Numbered from the stretch's first letter, positions 54,161 through 63,305 are shown. The stretch: 64,000 nucleotides of DNA from Granulicella sapmiensis (GCA_026225395.1 JAMFSR010000018.1:62001-126000), one strand, 5' to 3'. Translations and numbers: made by a program. Notes: a model not told the origin generated them from the sequence alone.

Positions 54161-57079
54161 ATGAACCTTGTGCCCGACCTTCTCGCCAACATGAACCCGC
54201 AGCAGCGCGAAGGCATTCTTTCTGTCGATGGCCCCGTGCTCCTGCTCGCCGGCGCCGGCTCCGGAAAGACCCGCGTCATCACCCATCGAATCGCCTACCT
54301 TATTCAGGAACGTGGTGTTTCACCCGACTCCATCCTCGCGGTTACCTTCACCAACAAGGCCGCCAAAGAGATGGCCGAGCGCGTGGAAAAGATCCTCGGC
54401 CACTCCACTCTCGCGCAACCCACGCTCGCGACGTTCCATAGCTTTTGCGTCCGCGTGCTTCGCCGCGACATCGAAGCGCTCCGCATCGGCAACGTCGGCC
54501 TCACGCGCAGCTTCGCCATCTATGACGAAACCGATCAGCAAGCCGTCGTAAAGACCGCACTCAAGCGCCTCGCTATCGACGACAAAGCCCTTAAGCCTCG
54601 CGTCGCTCTTGGCCGCATCTCCTGGGCCAAGAACCACATGATCGACCCGCAGGAGTACTTCCTCGCTTCCACCAATCCGATGGAAGAAAAGATTTCGCAC
54701 ATCTTCAAGATCTACAAGGAAGAACTCGCCAAGGCCAACGCGCTCGACTTCGACGATCTCCTGCTCGAAACCGTTCGCCTGCTTAAGTCCTCCGCCGAAG
54801 TTCGCGAGAAGTACAACCGCAAGTACAAGTACCTGCTCATCGACGAGTATCAGGACACCAACCGTCCTCAGTACGAACTGATGAAGCTCCTCGGCAAGCA
54901 TGGCAACGTCTGTGTCGTGGGCGATGAAGACCAGTCCATCTACAGCTGGCGCGGCGCCGACATCAAGAACATCCTCGAGTTCGAAAAAGACTTCCCCAAC
55001 GCGAAGACCATCAGGCTCGAACAGAACTACCGCTCCACGCAAATGATCCTCGAAGGCGCCTCTGCCGTCGTCGCGCAGAACTTACAGCGCAAGGGCAAGA
55101 ACCTCTTCACCACGCGCGAAGGCGGTAGCTTGATCGGCTACTACGAAGCGCCTGATGGCGAGAACGAAGCGCTCTTTATCGCCGACCGCATCAGCCAGTA
55201 CTTCCGCGAAGCCGCGGCCGGCACCGACAACCCCGTAGAAACCCCACGCTGCGCCGTGCTCTATCGCACCAACTCGCAGTCACGACTCGTGGAAGAAGCG
55301 CTGCGCCGCTATCAAATCCAGTACCACATGGTCGGCGGCTTCTCGTTCTATGACCGCGCTGAAGTCAAAGACATGCTCAGCTATTTGAAGCTCGTGCAGA
55401 ACCCGCACGACTCCGTAGCTCTCGGTCGCGTCGTGAACTCGCCTCCACGCGGCATCGGTAAGACCACCATGGATACCCTTGAGCGCATGGCCCTCACCAC
55501 CGGCCTCAGCACCTGGGACGCCATCGATCGCGCCATCGCCGACAAGCTCCTGCCCGCCCGCGCTCTGCTCGCGCTCAGCAACTTCCGCAAGCTCATCCTC
55601 GACGCTCGCGCGATGTTAGGCCCCGATTTCGCCGCCGCCCTCATGGCCGATGCGAACCCCACCGCTGTTGAAGCAGCGGATATGGTCGACGAACTCTCCG
55701 ACGCCGACCTCGAAGCCGCCGCTGCATCCTTCGATCCCGAAACTCTTATCTCCAACAACGACGACAGCACCAACTTCGACTTCGGCTTTGCGACCGAAGA
55801 CGCTCCCGCACCTGCCGTCACACCCAACGACGCCAACACCAACTTCGACACCAGCTTCAACTTCGGCTTCGACTTCGGCCCCAGCGAAGAGATCTCCACC
55901 ATCGCCCCCGAGAACGCCGTAATCAAAGAAGAGCCCACACCCGACGCCGCGACAAGCTTCAACCCCTTCGCTCCCGTCCCGCTCAAGCAATCCGCCTCGG
56001 ACGTCATCAAGGCCCGCAACAAAGCCAAGCTCGACCGCATCGTCGACGCCCAGGACGGCGACCGCGAAGCCGCCAACGAGGCCGACGCCCGCGCCTTCCG
56101 CAAACCCGGCGACCCCGCCACGCTTCCCGAGCTCATCAAATTCCTCAACGACCGCTCCGGTTACATCCGTGCCCTCGAAGACGAAGCCACACCCGAATCC
56201 TTCTCCCGCATTGAAAACCTGAAGGAACTCGCCAACGCCGCCCAGGACGCCACTTCAAGGGGCGAGACTTTAGCTGAATTTCTGGATCACGCCGCCCTGG
56301 TCTCCGACGCCGACCAGTACTCCGCCGAAGCCCGCGTCACCCTCATGACCCTCCACGCCGCCAAAGGCCTCGAGTTCCCGCTCGTCTTCCTCACCGGCCT
56401 CGAAGAAGGCCTCTTCCCGCACTCCCGCACCCTGCAGGACCCCACGCAGATGGAAGAAGAGCGCCGACTCTGCTACGTCGGCATGACCCGCGCCATGGAT
56501 ACCCTCATCATGACGCGCGCGCGCTACCGCCGTAAGTACGGCAATGATTCACCTGAATCCTCTCTGCCCTCACGTTTTCTTGAAGAAGTTCCCAGCAAAC
56601 TCATCGAAGACCTCTCGCCGCCGAGCTACGGCAGCTCCTACGCCACGCCCTACCCCCAACGCGGCCAGCGTGGCCGCCCCGGCGATGACGACTATGGCCT
56701 CTCGCAGCATTACAGCTACGAAGACGAGTCCCAGGACTCCTCCAGCAGCGCCAAATCCTACGCCGCCCAGCGCTTCGCCGGCTCCAAACGGACCCCAGGC
56801 TCCGGTCCGCTCGACAACACCGCAGCCTTCTTTGGCAAAGCCGGTATTGGCGGGTTCAAACCCGCTTCCAAGTTCCCCAGCCGCCCAAAAATGCAAATCG
56901 ACGCCCCCGTTGGCCGCACCGGACTAGGCAAAGGCGCCCGCGTCCGCCACCCCAAGTACGGCGAAGGCATCATCTTCGCCCGCGAAGGAGACGGTGAGGA
57001 CGCCAAGCTTACAGTACAATTTAGTAGCCACGGCATGAAGAAGCTGGTCGAGAAGTTCGCCCAGCTGGAACGGCTCTAA
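54161..57079 (+). CDS. pcrA: UvrD/PcrA-type ATP-dependent DNA helicase
   Basis: 3'-5' superfamily 1 helicase of 972 residues acting in repair and replication. Motifs: Walker A GAGSGKTRVITHRIAYL, TFTNKAAKEMAERV, motif II LLIDEYQDTN, GDEDQSIYSWRGAD, EQNYRSTQMIL, VTLMTLHAAKGLEFPLVFLTG, EERRLCYVGMTRA. The C-terminus HPKYGEGIIFAREGDGEDAKLTVQFSSHGMKKL is the PcrA tail domain. About 250 residues longer than usual; residues 490-625 are an acidic FDFG-rich insert before the 2B-like segment. It has its own promoter region upstream (divergent from the small secreted gene). Confidence 0.95.
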   Translation: MNLVPDLLANMNPQQREGILSVDGPVLLLAGAGSGKTRVITHRIAYLIQERGVSPDSILAVTFTNKAAKEMAERVEKILGHSTLAQPTLATFHSFCVRVLRRDIEALRIGNVGLTRSFAIYDETDQQAVVKTALKRLAIDDKALKPRVALGRISWAKNHMIDPQEYFLASTNPMEEKISHIFKIYKEELAKANALDFDDLLLETVRLLKSSAEVREKYNRKYKYLLIDEYQDTNRPQYELMKLLGKHGNVCVVGDEDQSIYSWRGADIKNILEFEKDFPNAKTIRLEQNYRSTQMILEGASAVVAQNLQRKGKNLFTTREGGSLIGYYEAPDGENEALFIADRISQYFREAAAGTDNPVETPRCAVLYRTNSQSRLVEEALRRYQIQYHMVGGFSFYDRAEVKDMLSYLKLVQNPHDSVALGRVVNSPPRGIGKTTMDTLERMALTTGLSTWDAIDRAIADKLLPARALLALSNFRKLILDARAMLGPDFAAALMADANPTAVEAADMVDELSDADLEAAAASFDPETLISNNDDSTNFDFGFATEDAPAPAVTPNDANTNFDTSFNFGFDFGPSEEISTIAPENAVIKEEPTPDAATSFNPFAPVPLKQSASDVIKARNKAKLDRIVDAQDGDREAANEADARAFRKPGDPATLPELIKFLNDRSGYIRALEDEATPESFSRIENLKELANAAQDATSRGETLAEFLDHAALVSDADQYSAEARVTLMTLHAAKGLEFPLVFLTGLEEGLFPHSRTLQDPTQMEEERRLCYVGMTRAMDTLIMTRARYRRKYGNDSPESSLPSRFLEEVPSKLIEDLSPPSYGSSYATPYPQRGQRGRPGDDDYGLSQHYSYEDESQDSSSSAKSYAAQRFAGSKRTPGSGPLDNTAAFFGKAGIGGFKPASKFPSRPKMQIDAPVGRTGLGKGARVRHPKYGEGIIFAREGDGEDAKLTVQFSSHGMKKLVEKFAQLERL

Positions 57080-57161
57080 GTAGCCAGCCCGCCTCCACCA
57101 ACCGAGGCCCGCTCAGCCGGCAAAATTCCGACATTCAGAAAGTTCAGAGAGAAAACACATC

Positions 57162-57317
57162 ATGGCAAACACCACCGCAGTCACCGACAAGATCGAGCGC
57201 AAGAAGATCAAGCGCGCCGCCCGTAAAGCCGCACCACCCAAGGGACCCCGCACCGGAGCCCGCGGCGAAAACAAGGCCAAGATCAAGAAAGCTTCACGCG
57301 GCCAGTCCAAGCGCTAA
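57162..57317 (+). CDS. small basic protein, 51 residues
   Basis: Open frame from ATG 57162 to TAA 57317. The product is MANTTAVTDKIERKKIKRAARK followed by a Lys/Arg/Ala-rich sequence and ends GQSKR; more than a third of residues are basic. AGAGAG lies upstream. It lies 83 bases after pcrA and has its own terminator, and its length and composition suggest a nucleic-acid-binding or ribosome-associated microprotein. No family recognised. Confidence 0.55.
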   Translation: MANTTAVTDKIERKKIKRAARKAAPPKGPRTGARGENKAKIKKASRGQSKR

Positions 57318-57335
57318 CCAGCCAGCCTCGAACCC

Positions 57336-57366
57336 AAAGCGGATCTCATCACGAGGTCCGCTTTTT
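57336..57366 (+). terminator. rho-independent terminator after small basic protein gene
   Basis: AAAGCGGA (57336-57343) pairs with TCCGCTTT (57357-57364), loop of 13 bases, then more T's (57365-57366). It follows the stop of the small gene by 19 bases. Confidence 0.85.
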
Positions 57367-57413
57367 GCTGCGCCAACACCCGATGCTAGACTCTCCGCAA
57401 CCTCGGAGGCCGC

Positions 57414-57788
57414 ATGAACCCCCTCGCCACACGCATCGCCCTCGCCTGCTCCACCCTCCTTCTAGCCACCGCGTTCCACGGCGCACCCGACGCTCAATCC
57501 ACCCGCACCCCACAGTTCGACAACGACGCTGTCAACGTCTGGCGCTCCACCATCCTGCCCAACGCACCGCTTACCTTCCACCGCCACGACCACCCCCGCA
57601 TCATCGTCGCCCTCAACGGCGGCCAGATGAAGTTCGTCGAGCAATCCGGCCACATCGACAACCAGACCTGGGAAACCGGCAAAGCCTACTACCTCCCCGC
57701 CATGCCGCCCAACACTTTGCACGAAGACGTCAACGCCGGCGACAAGCCCATCGACGTCATGGTCATCGAGCTCAAGCACGAAAAGTAG
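57414..57788 (+). CDS. secreted small cupin-like protein
   Basis: Exported protein of 124 residues. A signal peptide precedes DAQSTRTP. The rest is one cupin barrel: TFHRHDHPRIIVALNGGQMKFVEQSG (His-x-His-x(4)-type metal ligands) and a second block NTLHEDVNAGDKPIDVMVIELK with another His. It likely binds a metal and a small molecule. No operon partner; the permease gene begins shortly downstream. Confidence 0.78.
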   Translation: MNPLATRIALACSTLLLATAFHGAPDAQSTRTPQFDNDAVNVWRSTILPNAPLTFHRHDHPRIIVALNGGQMKFVEQSGHIDNQTWETGKAYYLPAMPPNTLHEDVNAGDKPIDVMVIELKHEK

Positions 57789-57867
57789 TTGCACCACCAC
57801 CACGGGGCAGTCTCGCGCTTACAATCGTCTCAACCTAAAAATCTTCACCGCTGACGAGGACTTCGCC

Positions 57868-59430
57868 CTGGCCCGCCAAATCTTCGCTACTAAGTCCATC
57901 GACAAGCTCATCACCGACTCCGAGCGTCCCGAGCACGCCCTCAAGAAAACCCTCGGCCCTGTCTCGCTCACCGCTCTCGGCGTCGGCATCGTCATCGGTT
58001 CGGGCATCTTCACCGTCATCGGCACAGCCATCGGCGGCAACCCGGCCACAACGGTCCGCGTCTCCGAGTCCCCAGTCATAGACCTGGTCTGGGGCGTGCT
58101 CCATCACACCTCCGGAGCCGTCGCGGGCCGCCCAGGCGCCGGTCCCGCACTCGTCGTCTCGCTCGTCCTGGTCGCCATCGTCTGCGCGCTCACAGGCCTC
58201 TGTTACGCCGAGCTCGCCAGCATGATCCCCATCGCCGGCTCGGCTTACACCTACTCCTACGCCATCATGGGTGAGCTGGTCGCCTGGATCATCGGCTGGG
58301 ATCTTATCCTCGAGTACGCCTTCGCCAACATGAGCGTCTCCGTCGGGTTCGCAGCCCATCTGGTGGACGCTCTCGACTGGTTCGGCATCCATCTTTCTCC
58401 CAAGTGGCTCGCACCCGCCTATCTGCCCCTGGGCCTGCAGGACCTCGCCGGCAAAGACATCTTCGCGCAGGGCTGGCACAGCGGCTTCGACTTCCCGGCC
58501 TTCTTCATCGTCCTCATCCTCACCGTCCTTCTCGTTCTCGGCATCCGCGAGTCCTCCCGCACCAACAACGCCATGGTGCTCATCAAGATCGGCGCCATCC
58601 TCACCTTCGTCTTCTTCGGCATGAGCTTCATCCACCCCACCTACTACCATCCCTTCTCGCCCAACGGCTGGGGAGGTGTCCTCGCCGGCGGCTCCATCAT
58701 CTTCTTCACCTACATCGGCTTCGACGCCGTCTCCACCGCCAGCGAAGAGTGCAAGAAGCCGCAACGCGACGTCCCCATCGGCATCATCGCCACACTCATC
58801 GTCTGCACCATCCTCTACATCGGCGTCGCCGCAACGCTCACCGGCCTTGTCCCATGGCAATCGGTCGCAGGCGATGGAGCCCCCGTCGTCAACGCCCTCA
58901 AGCGCGTCGCCCTCACTCCCGGAGCCCACCGTCTCCACTGGGTTCGCCTCGCCGTTCTCTTCGGCGCCATCCTCGGCATGATCAGCTCGATCCTCGTCGG
59001 CCAATACGGACAGGCCCGCATCTGGTTCGCCATGTCGCGTGACCGCCTTCTACCCTCGGCCTTCAGCAAGGTCCATCCCCGCTTCCGCACCCCGGCCTTC
59101 GCCACCATCATCGCGGGCATCATCGTAGCCATACCCTCCGGCCTCTTTGACGTAGGCACCCTCGCCGAAATGTCCAACATCGGCACCCTCTTCGCCTTCG
59201 TTCTCGTCTCCATCGGCGTCATCGTGCTGCGCTACAAAGACCCCACCCGCCACCGCGGCTTCCGCGTCCCCTTCGGCCCAGTCATCCCCGTACTCAGCAT
59301 CGCCTTCTGCCTGCTCCTGATGGCCGGCCTCCCCGTCCGCACCTGGGAGCGCTTCTTCGTCTGGCTCGTCATCGGTCTTTTCGTCTATTACTTCTATAGC
59401 CGGAAACGCAGCGAGTTCTATCAGGGCTAG
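57868..59430 (+). CDS. APC-family amino acid permease, apparent CTG start
   Basis: Amino acid transporter with 12 predicted spans. Homologues begin around a cytosolic leader like MARxIFATKSI and LKKTLGPVSLTALGVGIVIGSGIFTVIGT. Reading in frame from that leader to the stop gives 520 residues without interruption. No ATG, GTG or TTG exists in the frame between 57784 and 57868; the first codon fitting the leader is CTG 57868 (MARQIFATKSIDK if initiated with Met), with GAGGA eight bases upstream. The next ATG-like start in frame is GTG 58096, which would lose the first helix. So a rare CTG start is proposed. Confidence 0.82.
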   Translation: MARQIFATKSIDKLITDSERPEHALKKTLGPVSLTALGVGIVIGSGIFTVIGTAIGGNPATTVRVSESPVIDLVWGVLHHTSGAVAGRPGAGPALVVSLVLVAIVCALTGLCYAELASMIPIAGSAYTYSYAIMGELVAWIIGWDLILEYAFANMSVSVGFAAHLVDALDWFGIHLSPKWLAPAYLPLGLQDLAGKDIFAQGWHSGFDFPAFFIVLILTVLLVLGIRESSRTNNAMVLIKIGAILTFVFFGMSFIHPTYYHPFSPNGWGGVLAGGSIIFFTYIGFDAVSTASEECKKPQRDVPIGIIATLIVCTILYIGVAATLTGLVPWQSVAGDGAPVVNALKRVALTPGAHRLHWVRLAVLFGAILGMISSILVGQYGQARIWFAMSRDRLLPSAFSKVHPRFRTPAFATIIAGIIVAIPSGLFDVGTLAEMSNIGTLFAFVLVSIGVIVLRYKDPTRHRGFRVPFGPVIPVLSIAFCLLLMAGLPVRTWERFFVWLVIGLFVYYFYSRKRSEFYQG

Positions 59431-59469
59431 CGCTCTCCTCTGATAACCGCAAATTCATCGCTCACCCCG

Positions 59470-60135
59470 ATGACCGAACAGTCAGTCGCCACAGACCCGC
59501 CAGTTATACTGGTGCCGAACCTCCTCCATCCATTTTTCATCGTCGCCAACGCTGCACGTTCTACGAAGGCTAATGATTTGAGGTCCCGTTACCAGGCACT
59601 CTTCGGAGCCGCGGCTGTCCTTGCAGCCCTCTACGCAACCGTCTCGCTCGTCGGCGTCCAAAGCCCCGGCGCCGTCGACGAAGCCGCCGCCAGCCGCATC
59701 CGCACCCTCTGCCCCAATAACGAAAACTGCCGCCTCCATCTCAACGACATCCTTCCTGGCGACTGGGATACCTTCTACGAGTTCGGCGGCTACATCAACC
59801 AGGACGAGGTCAACCAGGCCCTCGGAACCGACAAAGTCCATATCGACGAGCCAAAGCGCATCCTCGTCTTCAGGAAAGACAACAAAGTAGTCAGAACCGA
59901 ATACGCCACCTTCGGCCGCGACCGTCCCCTCGACCAGGAGCTCGTCTTCCAGGAAGAGTTCTCCAGCCGCGCCCCCACCTGGGTCAAATACCCACCAACA
60001 GCCCTCTTTCAAGTCACCTTCTGCGACACCGAGAAGAACGGCCGCCTCCGCCGCCCAGGCACCGGAACCTATTACCTCCTCACGCCCTTCCCCTACCGCC
60101 AGCGCGACGCCCCGCAGTGCCAGGCCATGTATTAG
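59470..60135 (+). CDS. single-span membrane protein of unknown function
   Basis: Protein of 221 residues with a hydrophobic helix around residues 42-62 (YQALFGAAAVLAALYATVSLVGVQ). The exterior domain has CPNNENCRLHLNDI and ILVFRKDNKVVRTEY; six Cys in two clusters could pair. The N-terminal 35 residues are weakly typical, and TTG at 59577 (RSRYQALFG) is an alternative start. No family recognised. It stands alone between the permease and the EF-P gene. Confidence 0.62.
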   Translation: MTEQSVATDPPVILVPNLLHPFFIVANAARSTKANDLRSRYQALFGAAAVLAALYATVSLVGVQSPGAVDEAAASRIRTLCPNNENCRLHLNDILPGDWDTFYEFGGYINQDEVNQALGTDKVHIDEPKRILVFRKDNKVVRTEYATFGRDRPLDQELVFQEEFSSRAPTWVKYPPTALFQVTFCDTEKNGRLRRPGTGTYYLLTPFPYRQRDAPQCQAMY

Positions 60136-60177
60136 CCGCCCTCCGCGCCTTATACTTAAAGGCGAACCGAGGAACCC

Positions 60178-60750
60178 ATGGCCGCACTTGTAGAAGCAAT
60201 CCACGTAAAGCGCAAACACCTCTTTGAATACGAAAACGAACCTTTCGTCTGCCTCGACTCCGACATCTCTACCCCCACCGCCCGCGGCGGCCAGACGCTC
60301 GTCCGCCTCAAGATGCGCAACCTGCTCACCCAGGCCGTCTTCGATAAGACATTCAAAGCGCAGGACAAGTTCAAAGAGCCCGACCTCGTCCTCAGCCCCG
60401 CAACCTACCTCTATACCGACGGGGACGGCACCCACTTCCTCGACCAGGAAAGCTACGAAACCCTGACCCTCAGCCCAGCCCAGCTAGGCAACGCCGCCGA
60501 CTACCTCATCGACGGCCTCGCGCTCCAGGTCCACAAGTACAACGGCAACCCCATCGGCCTGCAGCTCCCCATCTTCGTTGACCTCGCCATCACCTACACC
60601 GAGCCTGCCGTCCGCGGCGACACCAGCTCCGGCGCCACCAAGATCGCCCGCCTCGAAACCGGCCTGGAAATCAAAGTTCCCCTCTTCATCAAGGAAGGCG
60701 AAAAGGTCCGCGTCACCACCGAAACCGGCGAGTTCTCCGGCCGCGCCTAG
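60178..60750 (+). CDS. efp: elongation factor P family protein, YeiP/EfpL-like loop
   Basis: Translation factor of 190 residues with the KOW-like N-terminal domain and two OB domains (GEKVRVTTETGEFSGRA end). In classical EF-P the first loop ends PGKG with a modified Lys; here the aligned loop is STPTARGGQT. This matches the PTARG loop of E. coli YeiP (EfpL), with Arg at the tip, over the following 23 residues with no gap. The canonical modification by EpmA or EarP is therefore unlikely here. GAGGA precedes ATG 60178. Whether a normal EF-P exists elsewhere is not known. Confidence 0.85.
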   Translation: MAALVEAIHVKRKHLFEYENEPFVCLDSDISTPTARGGQTLVRLKMRNLLTQAVFDKTFKAQDKFKEPDLVLSPATYLYTDGDGTHFLDQESYETLTLSPAQLGNAADYLIDGLALQVHKYNGNPIGLQLPIFVDLAITYTEPAVRGDTSSGATKIARLETGLEIKVPLFIKEGEKVRVTTETGEFSGRA

Positions 60751-60815
60751 CATTCTGCATGTTGCGACCACCGGCGGAGTGTCGCGTCTAATCAATTGGT
60801 AGAAGGTAGGATTCC

Positions 60816-61504
60816 ATGCAAACCATCAACGCCACTCAGGGCATCCGCATCCTCGACACCAAAGCCTCAGCGACCCTCCTGAGCAAGGTCCTCTGGATCA
60901 CCACCGTAGGCTTCCTCTTCACCGCCTTCGGCGCCTACATCCGCCCGAAGCCTCCGGCTTCTCCTTCGGCATCGTCATTCTCAGTTTCGTCCTGCTCTTC
61001 GCCATCCGCTGGGCTGCACAACGCTCTCCCGCGCTCGGCCTTGCCATGTTCTATCTCTTCACGGCAGTCATGGGCGTAGAAGTCGGTCCGCTCATCAAGA
61101 TGTACCTGCACCTCGCCAACGGGCAGGCCATCGTCTTCGACGCCGCCCTCACCACCGCCGTCGGCATGGCCGTCATGGCGCTCATCGCGCAGATCGCCAA
61201 CTTCAACTACCAGAAGGTCGGCAACTACGCCGTCGCCGCGCTCTTCGGGCTCATCATCGTCAGCATCATCGCCGGCTTCTTTCGTCTCATGGGCCCGGCG
61301 GCTTACTCGCTTTACTCCTGGGCAGGGCTCGCCATCTTCGCGGTCCTGCTGCTGGTCGATTTCATGCGCCTCCGCGACAGCCCTGCAAACTCCACGCCGG
61401 TCTTCATGGCGCTCAGCATCTATCTCGACGCCCTGAACATCTTCCTCTTCCTGCTCCAGATCTTCGGCAACGGCGGCGGCCGTCGCGACAGCAAGTGGAG
61501 CTAA
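60816..61504 (+). pseudogene. Bax-inhibitor-1/YccA family membrane protein, frameshifted
   Basis: Membrane protein of the BI-1/YccA (UPF0005) family broken by a frameshift. The first frame starts MQTINATQGIRILDTKASATL and reaches a second helix end FGAYIRP, then continues as nonsense. Around 60945-60950 the sequence resumes in another frame: EASGFSFGIVILSFVLLFAIRW, then FYLFTAVMGVEVGPLI and five more helices to GGGRRDSKWS. A one-base slip (minus one) would restore a full gene of about 229 residues. No canonical slippery site is visible. Natural disruption or a sequencing error cannot be separated here. Confidence 0.75.
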
Positions 61505-61510
61505 AGCCAA

Positions 61511-61536
61511 GGGAGGTCGATATCGCTCGACCTCCC
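61511..61536 (+). terminator. strong hairpin after BI-1-like gene
   Basis: GGGAGGTCGA (61511-61520) pairs with TCGACCTCCC (61527-61536), loop TATCGC. It starts six bases after the stop. No T run follows, so it may be a weak terminator or stabiliser. Confidence 0.6.
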
Positions 61537-61567
61537 GCACGCTAGCCCAAGCGCATAAACTAACAGG

Positions 61568-62614
61568 ATGGCCCGTCGCACCCCCACCCAGGCTCACCTC
61601 GCCGACATCGACCCCGAAACCTGGCTCCGCGGCCTTCCCAAAGCCGAACTCCATCTCCACCTCGAGGGCTCCATCACCCCCGAGACCCTCGTCGAGCTCT
61701 CCCACACCAACGACGCCACGCCCCTCACCCTAGAAGAAGCCCGCGCCAGCTACGCCTACACCGACTTCCCCAGCTTTCTGATGAGCTTCAAAGCCGTCAC
61801 CCAGCGCCTCCACACCCCCGCCGACTACGAAACCATCACCTACGCCATGCTCCGCGACCTCGCCGCCCAGGGCATCCGCCACGCCGAGGCCTACATCTCC
61901 ATCGGCATCCTCCACTGGCAGAACCGCCTCGACGTCGATGAAGTCATCGCGGCCATCGAACAGGGCCGCACCCGCGCCGAGCGCGACTTCAACATCTCCC
62001 TGCTCTGGATCATCGACGCCGTCCGCCACTTCGGCGTAGAAGCCTGCGCCAAGGTCTTCCACAAGGCCGCCGAGCTCAGCAAAATCTACCCATCCGTCGT
62101 CGGCATAGGCATAGGCGGCGACGAAGCCCGCGGCCCCGCTCAGGACTTCCGCGAGCTCTATGCGGAAGCCAAAGCCGCCGGCTTGCACCTCACCGCCCAC
62201 GCCGGCGAGTCCACCGGCCCGCCGAGCATCTGGGCCGCGCTCAACATCGGCGCCGAACGTATCGGCCACGCCCTCACCGCCCAACAGGACCCCGACCTCA
62301 TCGAAGTCCTCGCGCAACGACAGATCCCGCTCGAGCTCAACATCACGAGCAACCTCCGCACCGGCTGTTGTACGTCGCTGCTCGACCACCCCGCCAAGCT
62401 CTACTTCGAAGAAGGCCTTATGGTCACCCTCAACTCCGACGACCCACCCTTCTTCGGCGCCAACCTCCTCGACGAGTACCTCCTGGCCCACCGCGACTTG
62501 GAGTTCCCCCTCGACCAGCTCCGCGAACTAGCCGCCAACTCCATCGAAGCGAGCTTCCTTCCGCCGGATAGAAAGCTGGCATTGCTTAGCGAAATCGAGC
62601 ACTACGGCTGGTAG
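61568..62614 (+). CDS. add: adenosine deaminase
   Basis: Deaminates adenosine (or adenine-like substrates) to inosine in purine salvage; zinc enzyme of the amidohydrolase superfamily. The 348 residues show LPKAELHLHLEGSITPETL (zinc His pair), RHAEAYISI, HAGESTGPPSIWAALN (His and Glu), RIGHAL, and NSDDPPFFGANL (Asp pair). A GC-rich third codon position dominates. No purine operon around it. Confidence 0.94.
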   Translation: MARRTPTQAHLADIDPETWLRGLPKAELHLHLEGSITPETLVELSHTNDATPLTLEEARASYAYTDFPSFLMSFKAVTQRLHTPADYETITYAMLRDLAAQGIRHAEAYISIGILHWQNRLDVDEVIAAIEQGRTRAERDFNISLLWIIDAVRHFGVEACAKVFHKAAELSKIYPSVVGIGIGGDEARGPAQDFRELYAEAKAAGLHLTAHAGESTGPPSIWAALNIGAERIGHALTAQQDPDLIEVLAQRQIPLELNITSNLRTGCCTSLLDHPAKLYFEEGLMVTLNSDDPPFFGANLLDEYLLAHRDLEFPLDQLRELAANSIEASFLPPDRKLALLSEIEHYGW

Positions 62615-62741
62615 ACCCCTCCCCCGTTTTCATGCAAAGACCGCAGGAATAAAGACTTAGCTTTGGTGTTTCTTAAGTAACCACGGTTTCGACCGGAAGT
62701 AGTAACCCGGGCCTTAGCGATCAAGAGGGATGAGAACTACT

Positions 62742-63305
62742 TCACCGCCCCGGCGGCGCCGGCACCATCACCGCGCCTGAATCCACCTTCGGAATCCCGA
62801 AGTGCCCACTCAGATGTACCAGATCCAGCGGCTTCAACATTCCGGCAACCTCAATCACGCTCATCTGTTTCCGGCCCCGCACCACCACCGTCACCGCATC
62901 GATGTCCGGTCCGCGAAAGTGCAGCCACAAATCTGTCAGCGGCTTAGCTGGCGACGCTGACTGTGCAGGCGTAGCATTCTGATCGACCAGGTGCTTCCAC
63001 CCTGCCTCGCGATACGCCGCGATGAGCGCATGCATCTCCTCCGGCACATAAAACGCCGGCTCTTTATACCGGTAGTTCTCCACGGTAATGCTGTTTAGCC
63101 CAGCTACCGGCCCATCCGAATCACCATTATTGATGAACCCCGCCGCCGACTGCAGCATGTCATGGTCAAACGTAAAAGCCGTATGCGTCGCCGGCTCGGA
63201 AACCATCCCCTGCAACGCCTCCACCGCTCCCCGAGGCTGCTGCGCCCCCGCACTGGCCACCAACCCCAAAGCCAACCCTAAACCACCAACCAGACGCAGC
63301 TTCAT
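62742..63305 (-). CDS. secreted protein of unknown function
   Basis: A 187-residue exported protein: signal peptide MKLRLVGGLGLALGLVASAGAQQ from ATG 63305, then GAVEALQGMVSEPATHTAFTFDHDMLQSA and FYVPEEMHALIAAYREAGWKHLVDQ. It reads well and has a near-continuous reading frame, but the family was not recognised. The frame opens at 63341; ATG 63305 has AGAGGA upstream and gives the better signal peptide. Confidence 0.68.
   Translation of the reverse strand: MKLRLVGGLGLALGLVASAGAQQPRGAVEALQGMVSEPATHTAFTFDHDMLQSAAGFINNGDSDGPVAGLNSITVENYRYKEPAFYVPEEMHALIAAYREAGWKHLVDQNATPAQSASPAKPLTDLWLHFRGPDIDAVTVVVRGRKQMSVIEVAGMLKPLDLVHLSGHFGIPKVDSGAVMVPAPPGR

Noticed and set aside
60936..60955. Programmed minus-one frameshift in the BI-1 gene
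   Set aside because: No X-XXY-YYZ slippery motif or stimulator is visible, so a mutation or sequencing error is the more economical reading.
62615..62741. tRNA or other RNA gene in the gap after add
   Set aside because: No clover-leaf, no GGTTCGA-type T-arm in the right position, and no terminator.
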